Below are positions 39,339 through 48,193 of a DNA stretch of 64,000 nt, in pieces. The position numbers and the translations under genes were made by a program. The DNA is from Lentzea fradiae (lineage in GTDB: Bacteria; Actinomycetota; Actinomycetes; Mycobacteriales; Pseudonocardiaceae), in NCBI RefSeq assembly GCF_900100955.1, contig NZ_FNCC01000003.1, positions 470,293 to 534,292 on the forward strand, written 5' to 3'. The notes under the pieces were generated by a model that ran no database searches, was not told where the DNA came from, and worked only from the letters and a program-made list of their open reading frames with translations. The stretch's first letter is position 1, and the number at the start of each line of letters is the position of its first letter.

Positions 39339-39395
39339 GGCTCAACTGTGGCCGTGCGAGGACGCGGAGGCGTCCGCACCGGAGCGTCATGAAGA

Positions 39396-39411
39396 TACGC
39401 ACATCTGCGTA
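39396..39411. promoter_or_regulatory. Inverted repeat, candidate site of the NarL-type regulator
   Basis: TACGCA (39396-39401) and TGCGTA (39406-39411) are separated by 4 bp in the 98-bp gap between the divergent ABC transporter and two-component operons. LuxR/NarL regulators bind such short dyads. The link to the adjacent regulator is inferred from position. Confidence 0.5.
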
Positions 39412-39423
39412 CGTCCCCGGTCG

Positions 39424-39429
39424 TATGGT
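39424..39429 (+). promoter_or_regulatory. Putative -10 element (TATGGT) of the kinase gene
   Basis: TATGGT ends 7 nt before ATG 39437 with no SD sequence, a leaderless pattern. The inverted repeat at 39396-39411 lies in the -35/-10 region. Confidence 0.45.
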
Positions 39430-39436
39430 CGGCACC

Positions 39437-40486
39437 ATGCGGATCCCCTGGCAGGACTTCGCCCTGACCACAGCCCTGTTGTTCGCCGGCCTCGGCGGGA
39501 CGACGGTCGCCGCGCGGTTGCAGGGCGCAGACCCCCTCGACGCCCCCGCCTACCTGCTCGTGACGCTGGCGGCGGCCGGGTTGCTGCTGCGCTCGGTGCG
39601 TCCGGTGTGGACGGTCGCGGTCACGACCGCGGCCATCGCCCTGTACCTCGGGCTGGGCTACCCGTACGGGCCGGTCCTGCTGAGTGGTGCCGCCGCCGTG
39701 TACGCGGTGGCCACGTACGCCGCCGTCGAGCTGGCCGCCGTGGCCGCGCTGGTCTACTCGCTCGCCGTCCTGGTGTCGTGGGACGGCGGGATCGTCTCGT
39801 GGTTCACCTGGTCCGCGGGCTGGATCCTGCTGCCCGGCGTGGCGGGCGTGCTGATGAAGGTGCGCCGCAAGTCCGTTGTGGACAGCCGCGAGAAGGCCGT
39901 GATCTCCGAACGGCTGCGGCTCGCCCAGGAGGTGCACGACGTCGTGGGCCACGGCCTGTCGGTGATCGCGATGCAGGCCGGGGTGGCGTTGTACGTGCTC
40001 GACAGGGACCCGGCCAAGGCCCGCGTCTCGCTGGAGGCCATCCGCGACACGGCGAAGGAGTCGCTGGAGGGCCTGCGGTCCGAGCTGGACACCCTGCGCG
40101 GCTCCGCTCCGCTCACCCCCGCGATCGGCCTGGCCGACCTGCCCGCGCTCGCGGCGCGGATGCGCGAGGCCGGTCTGGAGGTCTCGACGGAGGTCGAGGA
40201 CGCCGGACTGCCGGAGAACCACCAGCTGGCCGTCTACCGGATCGTGCAGGAGTCGCTGACCAACGTCCTGCGGCACTCCTCCCCCGGCGTCACCGCGTCC
40301 GTGCGCGTCTACACCGTGCGCGGCGAGCTGGTCGTGCACGTGACCGACACCGGCACGCCCGGCGCGTTCACCGAGGGCCACGGCATCACCGGCATGCGCT
40401 CGCGGGCGGAGGCGCTGGGCGGCACGCTGGAGGTGGACGCGTCCCACGGCTTCGCGGTGATCGCCCGGATACCGTTGCCGTCATGA
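39437..40486 (+). CDS. NarL-type sensor histidine kinase
   Basis: 349-aa membrane kinase with five to six N-terminal helices (residues 8-135, starting LTTALLFAGLGGTTVA) and no large external domain, so it may sense a membrane or transporter signal. The HisKA_3 box is LAQEVHDVVGHGLSVIA (His167); the ATPase domain has IVQESLTNVLRHS and GHGITGMRSRAEALGG. ATG 39437 is preferred over 39389. Its stop overlaps the regulator start (ATGA). Confidence 0.92.
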   Translation: MRIPWQDFALTTALLFAGLGGTTVAARLQGADPLDAPAYLLVTLAAAGLLLRSVRPVWTVAVTTAAIALYLGLGYPYGPVLLSGAAAVYAVATYAAVELAAVAALVYSLAVLVSWDGGIVSWFTWSAGWILLPGVAGVLMKVRRKSVVDSREKAVISERLRLAQEVHDVVGHGLSVIAMQAGVALYVLDRDPAKARVSLEAIRDTAKESLEGLRSELDTLRGSAPLTPAIGLADLPALAARMREAGLEVSTEVEDAGLPENHQLAVYRIVQESLTNVLRHSSPGVTASVRVYTVRGELVVHVTDTGTPGAFTEGHGITGMRSRAEALGGTLEVDASHGFAVIARIPLPS

Positions 40487-41127
40487 TTCGCGTGGTGGTG
40501 GCCGACGACCAGCCGCTGGTCCGCATGGGGCTGCGGACGCTGATCGAGACCGAGGACGGCGTCCAGCTCGCCGGGGAGGCCGCCGACGGCCGCGAGGCGT
40601 TGTCGCTGATCCAGTCGGTGAAGCCGGACGTGGTGTTCCTCGACATCCGGATGCCGCTCATGGACGGCCTGGAGGTGCTGCGCCGGGTGTCCGCCGACCC
40701 CGCGTGCGCGGCCGTGCGGATCGTCGTGCTCACGACGTTCGACCTCGACGAGTACGTGTTCGAGGCCCTGCGCACCGGCGCGTCCGGGTTCCTGGTGAAG
40801 GACTCCGACCCGGCCGACCTGCTGCGCGCCGTGCACGTGGTGGCCGACGGCGGGTCGCTGCTCTCCCCGTCCGTCACCCGCCGGGTGATCGACCGCTTCG
40901 CGTCCGGCGCCTCGGCACGGCCCGTGCCGCACCTGGACAAGCTGACCGAACGCGAACGCGAGATCATGCGGCACGTCGCGTCCGGCGCGTCCAACGACGA
41001 GATCGCGGAACGGCTGGTGATCTCGCCCGCGACCGTCCGCACGCACGTGTCGCGGGCGATGGTGAAGCTGGGCGCGCGCGACCGCGCCCAGCTCGTGGTG
41101 TTCGCCGTCCAGTCGGGACTCACCTGA
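40483..41127 (+). CDS. LuxR/NarL-family response regulator
   Basis: 214-aa regulator: receiver with Asp54 in FLDIRMPLMDG and Lys in LVKDSDP, and C-terminal LuxR helix-turn-helix (LTEREREIMRHVASGASNDEIAERLVIS, short form ASNDEIAERL). It pairs with the kinase by 4-bp overlap. Adjacent divergent ABC exporter genes are the expected target. Confidence 0.93.
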   Translation: MIRVVVADDQPLVRMGLRTLIETEDGVQLAGEAADGREALSLIQSVKPDVVFLDIRMPLMDGLEVLRRVSADPACAAVRIVVLTTFDLDEYVFEALRTGASGFLVKDSDPADLLRAVHVVADGGSLLSPSVTRRVIDRFASGASARPVPHLDKLTEREREIMRHVASGASNDEIAERLVISPATVRTHVSRAMVKLGARDRAQLVVFAVQSGLT

Positions 41128-41226
41128 CGCGCAGGCCGATCCCCGCGACCACCTGGCCCTGCTCGACGTGGACGACAGCGGAGTGTTCCCGGGCACGGCT
41201 CCGCCACCCGAGTGTGGTGACGGGGG

Positions 41227-41847
41227 TCAGCGGGAGGAAGTGTCGAACGCCGTCTTCAGGCCCTGCGCGATCTCCGGCGGGATCGAGTCGAAGGCGCGCG
41301 GCGGCTGCGGGTCGTACTCGATGCCGACCTGCACGGCCTGCGCCACCTCCTCCCCGAACTCGGCCTCGACCAGCCGCAGCGCCATGTCGATGCCCGCCGA
41401 CACGCCCGCGCCGGTCACGACCTTGCCGTCGAACACGACGCGCTCCCGCGCCACCTCGACGCCGCGCACCTCCAGGTCCTCGCGCGCGGCCCAGTGCGTC
41501 GTCGCCCTCGACACCAGCCCCGCCTCCGCGAGCAGCGTCGACCCGGTGCAGACCGACGTCGTCCACTTCGTCGTCGGGTGCACCGCCCGCAGCCACTCGA
41601 CCAGCTCGCCGGACTCCGTCAGCACCTTCTTCCACCGCCCCGACCCCGGCACGACGACGATGCCGGTCGACTCGACGTCGGCGAACGTGTGCGTGGGCTG
41701 GACGACCAGGCCGTTGTCCGACCTGACCGGGTCGAGCGTCGCGGCGGCGAACTTCGGCGTCACCACCGGAACGGACGCGAGCACCTCGAACGGCCCGATC
41801 AGGTCGAGCGACGTCATGTTCGGGTAGAGAACGAACGTGACTTCCAT
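41227..41847 (-). CDS. DJ-1/PfpI-family protein
   Basis: 206-aa class I glutamine-amidotransferase-like protein. The nucleophile-elbow Cys100 is in TTSVCTGSTLLAEAGL, and the early acidic residue in LDLIGPFEVL is kept, as in isonitrile-hydratase-like members. The adjacent upstream gene encodes a GlxA regulator, itself a DJ-1 fold fused to AraC, and this ATG follows directly after its stop. Reaction unknown. Confidence 0.87.
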   Translation of the reverse strand: MEVTFVLYPNMTSLDLIGPFEVLASVPVVTPKFAAATLDPVRSDNGLVVQPTHTFADVESTGIVVVPGSGRWKKVLTESGELVEWLRAVHPTTKWTTSVCTGSTLLAEAGLVSRATTHWAAREDLEVRGVEVARERVVFDGKVVTGAGVSAGIDMALRLVEAEFGEEVAQAVQVGIEYDPQPPRAFDSIPPEIAQGLKTAFDTSSR

Positions 41848-42810
41848 CTATGCGACTCCAGTAGTCCGGAAACGGGCGCGGTAGCTGCCCGGCGGTACGC
41901 CGAGCACGCGCAGGAAAGCCCGGCGCAGGGTCTCGGCCGAGCCGAACCCCGCCTGCCGGGCGACGGTGTCGAGCGAGTCGCCGGTGCTCGCCAGCAGGTC
42001 CGCGGCGGCCTCGACACGGGCTCGTTCGACGTACTGAGCGGGCGAGACGCCCACCGTGCTGGAGAAGACACGGGCGAAGTGCCGCACGCTCATCATGGCC
42101 TTGCGCGCCATCGCCGGCACCGTCCACTCACGGGCCGGGTCGGCGTGGATGTCGTGCAGCAGCGCGCGCAGCGAGCCGTCCCGCACGGGCTTGGCCCGCG
42201 TGTGCACGCTGAACTGCGACTGGCCGCCCGACCGTTGCAGGAACACGACGAGGTACTGCGCGATCCGGCGGGCGACCTCCGGCCCGTGGTCCTGCTCGAC
42301 CATCGCCAGCGAGAGGTCGATGCCCGCCGTCACGCCCGCGGACGTGGCCACCTGCCCGTCGCACACGAAGATCGCGTCCGGCTCGACGTCGACACCGCGG
42401 CGCTCCAGCTCCCCGGTGAACGCCCAGTGCGTCGTCGCCCTCTTCCCGTCGAGCAGCCCCGCGCTCGCCAGCACCACGGCACCCGTGCACACCCCGGCCA
42501 CCCGGCGCGCCTTGGCCGCGAGCCGCCGCAGGTGCCCGATGAGCGCCGGGTCCGCCGCGGCCTCGTCGAAGCCCCGGCCCCCCACCACGAGCAGCGTGTC
42601 GATCGGCCGGTCGAGCACCCCCAGGTCGGCCGCCGCCTCGACCCGCACCCCGGCCGTCGCGGTGAACGGCGCTCCCCCGAGCGTGGCGAGCGTCACCTCG
42701 TAACGCGTCTCACCGTAGTTCGCCGAGTGGAACACCTCCACCGGCCCCGCCAAGTCCAGCAACGCGGCGTGGTCGTACCCCACCACGACGATCTCCCTCG
42801 GTTTCCCCAC
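41848..42810 (-). CDS. GlxA-family regulator (DJ-1 domain plus AraC helix-turn-helix)
   Basis: 320-aa transcription factor. Residues 1-190 form a DJ-1/PfpI-like sensor domain (GVCTGAVVLASAGLLDGKRATTHW, short form GVCTGAVVLA), and residues ~215-315 an AraC DNA-binding domain (MARKAMMSVRHFARVFSSTVG, LDTVARQAGFGSAETLRRAFLRVLG). It probably controls the downstream DJ-1 gene, with which it is contiguous. Start GTG 42810 follows GGAGG very closely, so the exact start is uncertain. Confidence 0.9.
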   Translation of the reverse strand: MGKPREIVVVGYDHAALLDLAGPVEVFHSANYGETRYEVTLATLGGAPFTATAGVRVEAAADLGVLDRPIDTLLVVGGRGFDEAAADPALIGHLRRLAAKARRVAGVCTGAVVLASAGLLDGKRATTHWAFTGELERRGVDVEPDAIFVCDGQVATSAGVTAGIDLSLAMVEQDHGPEVARRIAQYLVVFLQRSGGQSQFSVHTRAKPVRDGSLRALLHDIHADPAREWTVPAMARKAMMSVRHFARVFSSTVGVSPAQYVERARVEAAADLLASTGDSLDTVARQAGFGSAETLRRAFLRVLGVPPGSYRARFRTTGVA

Positions 42811-42879
42811 ACCTCCACTTTCCCCAGGACGGGTGGTGGCGGCAACGCCAAGTCACCCTCGGATTCGGCCACCCGCCGG

Positions 42880-42885
42880 TAAACT
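42880..42885 (+). promoter_or_regulatory. Putative -10 element (TAAACT) of the SGNH gene
   Basis: TAAACT lies 8 nt before ATG 42894 and no SD sequence intervenes, so the transcript would start at or next to the ATG. Confidence 0.4.
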
Positions 42886-42893
42886 GATCACCG

Positions 42894-43898
42894 ATGCGGA
42901 GAGTGCTGCCCCTCGTGCTGATCGGCCTGCTCACGATCCTGGTGGTCGTGAGCGACCACCCGTTCCCGCCACCCTCCGATCCCGACCGCGAGTCGCGGAC
43001 CGCCGTGGTGGCGCTGGGCGACAGCACCATGTCCGGTGAGGGCGCCGGCAACTACGAGAGCGGCACCGACGGCGAGGAGGGCGGCAACTGGTGCCACCGC
43101 TCCCTCGACGCCGAGATCATGAAGACCCCGGTGGAAGCCGACCAGAGGTTCAACCTGGCGTGCTCCGGCGCCAACTCCGAGAAGCTGCGCGTCGAACAGC
43201 TCCCCCGGCTCAGCGAGATCGCGAACTCCCACCGGGTCGTGGCGATCGTCGTGGCCGTCGGCGCCAACGACGACCCGCGCTTCTCCGAGATCCTCAACAA
43301 GTGCTTCGAGGGCTGGGGCAGGCGCACCGACTGCACCTCGTCCGTCGCGCCGGAGTGGTCCAAGCGCGTGCGCCGGATGATCCCCAAGGTCGAGAACACC
43401 CTGAACACCATCCGCCAGACCATGCGCGACTCCGGTTACCTCGACTCCTCGTACCAGTTCGTCGTGCAGTCGTACGCGTCCCCGGTGTCCCCGAAGATGC
43501 CGCAGTCGCTGCAGAACCTCTCCGGCTGTCCCCTGCGCACAGCGGACCTCCAGTGGGTGGTCGAAGACGCGGTGCCGGAGCTCTCCCACGGCCTGCGCAC
43601 CGCCGCCGACCGGGCGAACGCCCGCTTCCTGGACCTGTCCCGGGCAGGCGAGGGCCACGAGGCGTGCGCGGGCGGTTCCAACGCCTCCACCGAGTGGTTC
43701 ACCCGCCTGTCCGTCGACTGGGACGGTCTGCGCGACGAGGGCCGCGCCTCCCACGCCCTCCAGGAGTCGTTCCACCCCAACGCCCGCGGCCACGAGCAGG
43801 TCGGCCGGTGCCTGGGCGAGTTCCTCGCCACCGACAAGCGCGAAGGGGCGTGCGTCCCCCGGCTGGACGGCACGCTGGGCCTGACGACCGAGGGCTAG
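42894..43898 (+). CDS. Membrane-anchored or secreted SGNH/GDSL hydrolase
   Basis: 334-aa hydrolase. The N-terminal helix VLPLVLIGLLTILVVVS has no clear cleavage site, so it may be a signal anchor. SGNH blocks: LGDSTMSGEGAG with Ser44, the Gly-containing SGANSEKL, VAVGANDDP (oxyanion Asn) and SFHPNARGHEQ with the catalytic His near 299. Several Cys suggest extracellular disulfides. It is only distantly similar in layout to the 8720 hydrolase. Substrate unknown. Confidence 0.85.
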   Translation: MRRVLPLVLIGLLTILVVVSDHPFPPPSDPDRESRTAVVALGDSTMSGEGAGNYESGTDGEEGGNWCHRSLDAEIMKTPVEADQRFNLACSGANSEKLRVEQLPRLSEIANSHRVVAIVVAVGANDDPRFSEILNKCFEGWGRRTDCTSSVAPEWSKRVRRMIPKVENTLNTIRQTMRDSGYLDSSYQFVVQSYASPVSPKMPQSLQNLSGCPLRTADLQWVVEDAVPELSHGLRTAADRANARFLDLSRAGEGHEACAGGSNASTEWFTRLSVDWDGLRDEGRASHALQESFHPNARGHEQVGRCLGEFLATDKREGACVPRLDGTLGLTTEG

Positions 43899-43993
43899 GC
43901 GCTGAACCAGAGGCGCTGTCCCGCCTTCGCTCTCACACACCCACCCGTGTGCCACCCGCTCCAGCGGTCCCGCCTCCCCAGCGTGACGTGGCT

Positions 43994-44020
43994 TTAGTAC
44001 GCGGGGGCCCCGCGTACTAA
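43994..44020. terminator. 27-bp perfect palindrome between convergent genes
   Basis: Arms TTAGTACGCGGGG and CCCCGCGTACTAA flank a single central G. It lies about 95 bp after the SGNH stop and 130 bp from the convergent carboxylesterase end. It would form a strong stem in RNA from either strand with almost no loop, so it may be a bidirectional terminator or a dimeric protein site. The sub-motif GGGCCCCGCGT recurs at 44036-44046. Confidence 0.5.
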
Positions 44021-44150
44021 CCACGCGAACGAAAGGGCCCCGCGTGCGGCAAGGGAAACACGAAAGAGAGTCGCGAGCGGGGCGGGGGGGGTTACGGACA
44101 GCGCTTCTGGAAGCATGCTGGGGGGCTCGGCTTCCGTCGGGGGACCGTGC

Positions 44151-44939
44151 TCAGACCCAGCGCTTGGTCTCGTGACGCGGCCAGCCCGGATCGCCGGTCG
44201 CGGCGAACCTCGCCCACGCCCGCGCGATGTCGCCGCGGAACATGTCCGGCACGTCGGCGCCGTGATGAGCGGGATCCCTGGCGTAGACGGACCGGAACGC
44301 GCGTCCGTGCTCGTCCGCGAGCCGGACGGTCGGACGCTGGAACAGCTCCGCGTCCTCGTCCTCGGTGTGGCACACCAGGAGGTCCACGTCGTACGGCCCC
44401 TCCAGTGGCGAGCGCGGCACCGTGTCACCGTCCACGATCGGCTGGTACCACACGACATCCGGCTCCGCGGCCCGCTGCACCTCGACCGCCTCATCGGGCG
44501 TGAAGAACCGGCCGGCCAGGCTGTGCGCGATCCCCCGGTGGAACAGACCTTTCGCCGCCGGCATCACCATCAGGCTCGCGACGGTCTGCGCCCCCGACGA
44601 CTGGCCGGCGACCGTGACGTTGCCCGGATCGCCGCCGTAGCGGTGGATGTTGCGCTGGACCCAGCGCAACGCGGACACGACGTCGAGCAGCCCGCGGTTG
44701 TGCGGAACCCCTTCCAGGGCGCCGTACCCGTCGAGCGCCAGCCGGTAGTTGCAGCTGACGAACACGACGCCGTGACTCGCGATGACGTCACCGGCGTACT
44801 CCGGCTGCGAGGACGAGCCGACGGTGTTCGCTCCGCCGTGCACCCACAGCAGCACGGGCGCGGGACCGTCCGTCGTGGACCAGACGTTCAACGTGTGGGA
44901 GTCGCCGAACCCGCCGGCCGGCTCGCCGTCGCAGTCCAC
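44151..44939 (-). CDS. Type-B carboxylesterase, shortened and lacking its normal N-terminus
   Basis: Carboxylesterase/lipase-family fold, about 262 aa against ~500 for the family. Homology begins upstream of any start codon (GIRYAEPATGPLRLRPP, near 44995) and continues with the oxyanion loop WVHGGANTVG, nucleophile GQSSGAQ, acidic HTEDEDAEL and His in HHGADVPDMF, so the triad survives while the middle is heavily deleted. The first usable start is GTG 44939; no ATG/GTG/TTG exists between there and the overlapping upstream gene. Probably a decaying gene. Confidence 0.55.
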   Translation of the reverse strand: MDCDGEPAGGFGDSHTLNVWSTTDGPAPVLLWVHGGANTVGSSSQPEYAGDVIASHGVVFVSCNYRLALDGYGALEGVPHNRGLLDVVSALRWVQRNIHRYGGDPGNVTVAGQSSGAQTVASLMVMPAAKGLFHRGIAHSLAGRFFTPDEAVEVQRAAEPDVVWYQPIVDGDTVPRSPLEGPYDVDLLVCHTEDEDAELFQRPTVRLADEHGRAFRSVYARDPAHHGADVPDMFRGDIARAWARFAATGDPGWPRHETKRWV

Positions 44940-44995
44940 CGGTGGGCGGAGGCGCAGTGGGCCGGTCGCGGGTTCGGCGTACCGGATGCCGAGGT

Positions 44996-47395
44996 TCAGG
45001 CTTCCACCGCGACCTTGTGCGAGACCGGCAGGACCCGCAGGTTCGCCGCGGCCCGTTCCAGCTGCGAGAGCACGCTGGGCCGCATCCCGGCGATCTCCTG
45101 GTCCGCCAGGGGACCCGCCATCTCCTGCAGCAGCACCTGCTGCGGGTGGTCGCCCTCCGCCTCGGCCACGGCCAGCACCCGGAACGGCGTGCCGGGCGTG
45201 AACAGCACGCGCTCCTCCGTCGCCATCGCGACGCGGTCCGCCACTTCCACGCGGCGGCCGGTGACCGACCACAGCAGGTACTCGGTGGCGCCCTCGATGC
45301 GGCCGGACGGGTTCGCGACGGCGTCCAGCAGGCCGTGCTCCACGAGGACGTCGCCGCTGCGGTAGCGGCGTGGGCCCGTCGAGCCGGTGAGGCCCCACAC
45401 CGCCACGACGCCGTTGTAGACGGGCAGGCGGTTCAGCGCCGAGACGATGCAGGCGACGTACGGGCGCATCCGGCCGAGGTTTCCGGTGCGCAGCCTGTCC
45501 ACGACCATCTCCTCGTCCTGCGACACGCACGCGAGCAGTGCCGTCAGGTCGGTGACCATCGACTCGAACGCCGTCGGGTCTTCCTCGGCGTCGGGTCGCT
45601 GTGCCAGCAGACGGCAGACCGTGGCCGCGTGGGCGCCGTAGCGTTCGCCGAGCGCTCGTCGGACCGTGTCGCGTTCCGCGTCAGAACTGCTGTGATCCGG
45701 CGGAACGGTCTCGCGTTCGTCGCTGCCGTCAGACGGAAGTTCCCACACGGCCAGCGGCGCGAGCGGCAACGGGCCGTCCACGCGGAACCGGATGGGCGTG
45801 GAGTCCGGGTCGTCGGACGGGAACGCGGCCTCGTCCGGGTCGTCGAGCGCGTGGGACGGCACGGTCGCGATCGCCGGACCGGCCTCCATCGACGCGTACG
45901 CCGGCTGGTCGGACTCGGCTTCCGGCTCCGCCGGAGTCACGGCGGCGAAGAACCCGCTGCCGTTGTCCGCCGAGTCGCGGGCCGACAGCGCCTGCTTGGC
46001 CGCGTTCAACGCCGAGGCGAGCTGTCCTGGAGTGCTCGACGGCGCGGGTGGGGGCGGCGGCGGAGGCGGCGACACCTTGGCGTCGCAGAACACCAGACGC
46101 AGCAGCTTGCGCACCTCGGGCTCAAGGCGTTCCACGAGAGCGGCACCGTGCACGGCGACCGCACCCGGCGTCGTCCGTCCCGGTGTGCCCACGGTCAGAC
46201 GCGCCCACTCCGGGTCGACGGGCTGGGAGCGCACCTCGGCCGCGTTGTAGGGCTCGTCCTGTTCGCGCACCCACAGACCCGAGGGCACGACCTCCAGCAC
46301 GACGCCGTCGCCGAGGGAGAACACGCCGGGTGAGACTTCCGCGAGTCCCGGCACCGGAGCGCGATAGCCCGACACGGTCGGGAAGGTCTCGTCCGGGTGG
46401 AACGTCACCTCGGTGACGAACGGCCGCCACGTCTGCTGCCCGCGCGGGTCGACCGCGATCACCGCGGGACCGCCGGTGCGCAGGTTGCCGACCGGCAGGC
46501 CCGTGAACATCGCGATGGGCTCGCCGAGCGCGTCCGCGACCTCGCGGCCCAGCGACGCGTCAACCCCGTACGGGACGAGCCGCACGCGCGACCGGGCCGC
46601 CTGGGGAAGCGCCGTCAGCAGCCGGCAGACCTCGTCGGTCGGGATCGCGGACTGGCCGGGACCGCCGACGACGACGGTGAGGACGTTCTCCCGGCACGGC
46701 AGCGCCACGATCGGCCGCGAGTCCTGCGCGGCCGGGTCGAACGGCGGCTGCTGCGCGCGCAGCCACAGCCCGGCCGGGACGGGTTCGGAGATACCGATCT
46801 CGCCCGTGGGCCACGGGGAGTTCGGGTCCATCGCCTCCCACTGCGGCACCGGGAAGCGGCGGCCGAACGGCATCGGCGACGCGTTCGGCTGGAACCTCAC
46901 CCAGCTGCCGTAGCCCTGGGTGCCCACGACGAACGCGGCACCGGGGACCGTGGTCAGCACGCCGTCCGGCGCGACGACCTCGGCCTGCAGCTGCTCGGAC
47001 AGCCACTGCGCCGGCGCGGTCGGCCGCATCGAGCCCGCGTGCGAGACCGCGAGCCGGATGGGCCCGCGGCCGTTCAGCGCGGTCACGACGTGCGGCCAGA
47101 AGGTGCTCTGGTCGGCTCCCGGGGGGAAGTCGACGACGACCACGGTCCTGCCGCGGTCGACGGGGAGGGTGCGCGCGAGCCCGGTCGCGCCCTGGCCCGG
47201 TCCCTCCGGTGCCGAGACGACGAGGGTCGCCCCGACGAAGTTCGCCGCGTACGGCGCCCGCGGGGCCGCCACCGGTTCCGGCGGTGCGGGCACCGCCGGG
47301 GGCTGCTCGACGGGATACAGATCCGCGTTCGTCAGCTCGCTCGAACCCGTGGTCTGTGTTTGCTGGTCGCCATGGGCGGCGGCACGTCGGCCCAT
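44996..47395 (-). CDS. Large unknown protein with ADP-ribosyltransferase-like C-terminus
   Basis: About 799 aa, no signal peptide or helices. Residues 1-430 contain repeated beta-rich segments (VPAGLWLRAQQPPFDPAAQ and VPSGLWVREQDEPYNAAEV, an internal duplication), a stretch of eight prolines lies near 445-455, then an acidic linker. The last ~170 residues resemble ADP-ribosyltransferases: VYNGVVAVWGL, YRSGDVLVEHGLLDA, TEYLLWSVTGR and EERVLFTPGTPFRVLAV...VLLQEM. The canonical Arg of strand 1 and the second Glu of ExE (read as Arg) are missing, so catalysis is doubtful. ATG 47395 chosen; GTG 47410 abuts the SD. Confidence 0.7.
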   Translation of the reverse strand: MGRRAAAHGDQQTQTTGSSELTNADLYPVEQPPAVPAPPEPVAAPRAPYAANFVGATLVVSAPEGPGQGATGLARTLPVDRGRTVVVVDFPPGADQSTFWPHVVTALNGRGPIRLAVSHAGSMRPTAPAQWLSEQLQAEVVAPDGVLTTVPGAAFVVGTQGYGSWVRFQPNASPMPFGRRFPVPQWEAMDPNSPWPTGEIGISEPVPAGLWLRAQQPPFDPAAQDSRPIVALPCRENVLTVVVGGPGQSAIPTDEVCRLLTALPQAARSRVRLVPYGVDASLGREVADALGEPIAMFTGLPVGNLRTGGPAVIAVDPRGQQTWRPFVTEVTFHPDETFPTVSGYRAPVPGLAEVSPGVFSLGDGVVLEVVPSGLWVREQDEPYNAAEVRSQPVDPEWARLTVGTPGRTTPGAVAVHGAALVERLEPEVRKLLRLVFCDAKVSPPPPPPPPAPSSTPGQLASALNAAKQALSARDSADNGSGFFAAVTPAEPEAESDQPAYASMEAGPAIATVPSHALDDPDEAAFPSDDPDSTPIRFRVDGPLPLAPLAVWELPSDGSDERETVPPDHSSSDAERDTVRRALGERYGAHAATVCRLLAQRPDAEEDPTAFESMVTDLTALLACVSQDEEMVVDRLRTGNLGRMRPYVACIVSALNRLPVYNGVVAVWGLTGSTGPRRYRSGDVLVEHGLLDAVANPSGRIEGATEYLLWSVTGRRVEVADRVAMATEERVLFTPGTPFRVLAVAEAEGDHPQQVLLQEMAGPLADQEIAGMRPSVLSQLERAAANLRVLPVSHKVAVEA

Positions 47396-47515
47396 CAAGC
47401 GCCTGATCACCTCCGTGCCATCCCGTTCACTCGCCCTTTCGGCTCAACCCGGGCAATGGTGGTGCACGCTATCAAGACGCTTCGCACCCTTGTCACCCAG
47501 TCGTGTTATTTGAGC

Positions 47516-48193
47516 TCATCCGATAGAGATCCACACCGCCCGAGCCCGTCCACACACACCGTGAGGACCGATGATCGCCGACGCGGAGTGGGCCTTGCGC
47601 CCTTCCCGGCCAAGTTCCCACGCCAGCAGCACGTGGTCCACGCCCAGCCGGACGGGTTGCGCCACCTGGGCGACAAAAGTGCCCAGCACGGACGCGGGAC
47701 CCCCGTCCGGGGCAACGGGTTGCGCGGACGGGCAGTCGAGCGCGGCCCAGACGACCTCCGGCAGGACGTGCGTCCCGTCGTTCGGCAGCACGTCGTCCGG
47801 CCGCCAGACCCCGGCCCACTCCGGCCGTCCGTCGAGCGGCCCGAGGAGAGCGCCGATGCCGTCGTCGCGGCCGGGACCGCAGCCGAAGCACGTCGGGAAG
47901 GGGTGCCGGTCGCGCCACGGCACCTTCGCCTGCGCGGCGCGCGCCTCGTCGAGCGTCGGCGCCGCGGGCACGTCGAGGTCGAGCGTCGCGGGCTCGGCCG
48001 AGGCGATCACGGTCTCGCCGTCGAGGAGGTCACCGCCGACGACCTCCAGGTCGCGGTCCAGCGGCACGGGCTTGCGCAGGCGCACGCTCACCGCGGGCGC
48101 GTCCACGTGCGCGGCGAGCATCCCGGCCGAGTAGCCGCCGTTGCCCGACCCCGGCGGCCCGTTGAACCGGCCCGCGATCCGCACGGTGCTCAC
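47516..48193 (-). CDS. Hotdog-fold thioesterase-superfamily protein
   Basis: 225-aa actinobacterial protein. RFNGPPGSGNGGYSAGMLA, followed by strand-rich segments and HPFPTCFGCGPGRDDGIG (short form CFGCGP), then a second half with LPNDGTHVLPEVVWAALDCP, suggest two hotdog repeats as in acyl-CoA thioesterase relatives. The pair CFGC might bind metal. GTG 48193 overlaps the TGA of the YchJ gene (GTGA). No substrate is known. Confidence 0.7.
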   Translation of the reverse strand: MSTVRIAGRFNGPPGSGNGGYSAGMLAAHVDAPAVSVRLRKPVPLDRDLEVVGGDLLDGETVIASAEPATLDLDVPAAPTLDEARAAQAKVPWRDRHPFPTCFGCGPGRDDGIGALLGPLDGRPEWAGVWRPDDVLPNDGTHVLPEVVWAALDCPSAQPVAPDGGPASVLGTFVAQVAQPVRLGVDHVLLAWELGREGRKAHSASAIIGPHGVCGRARAVWISIG

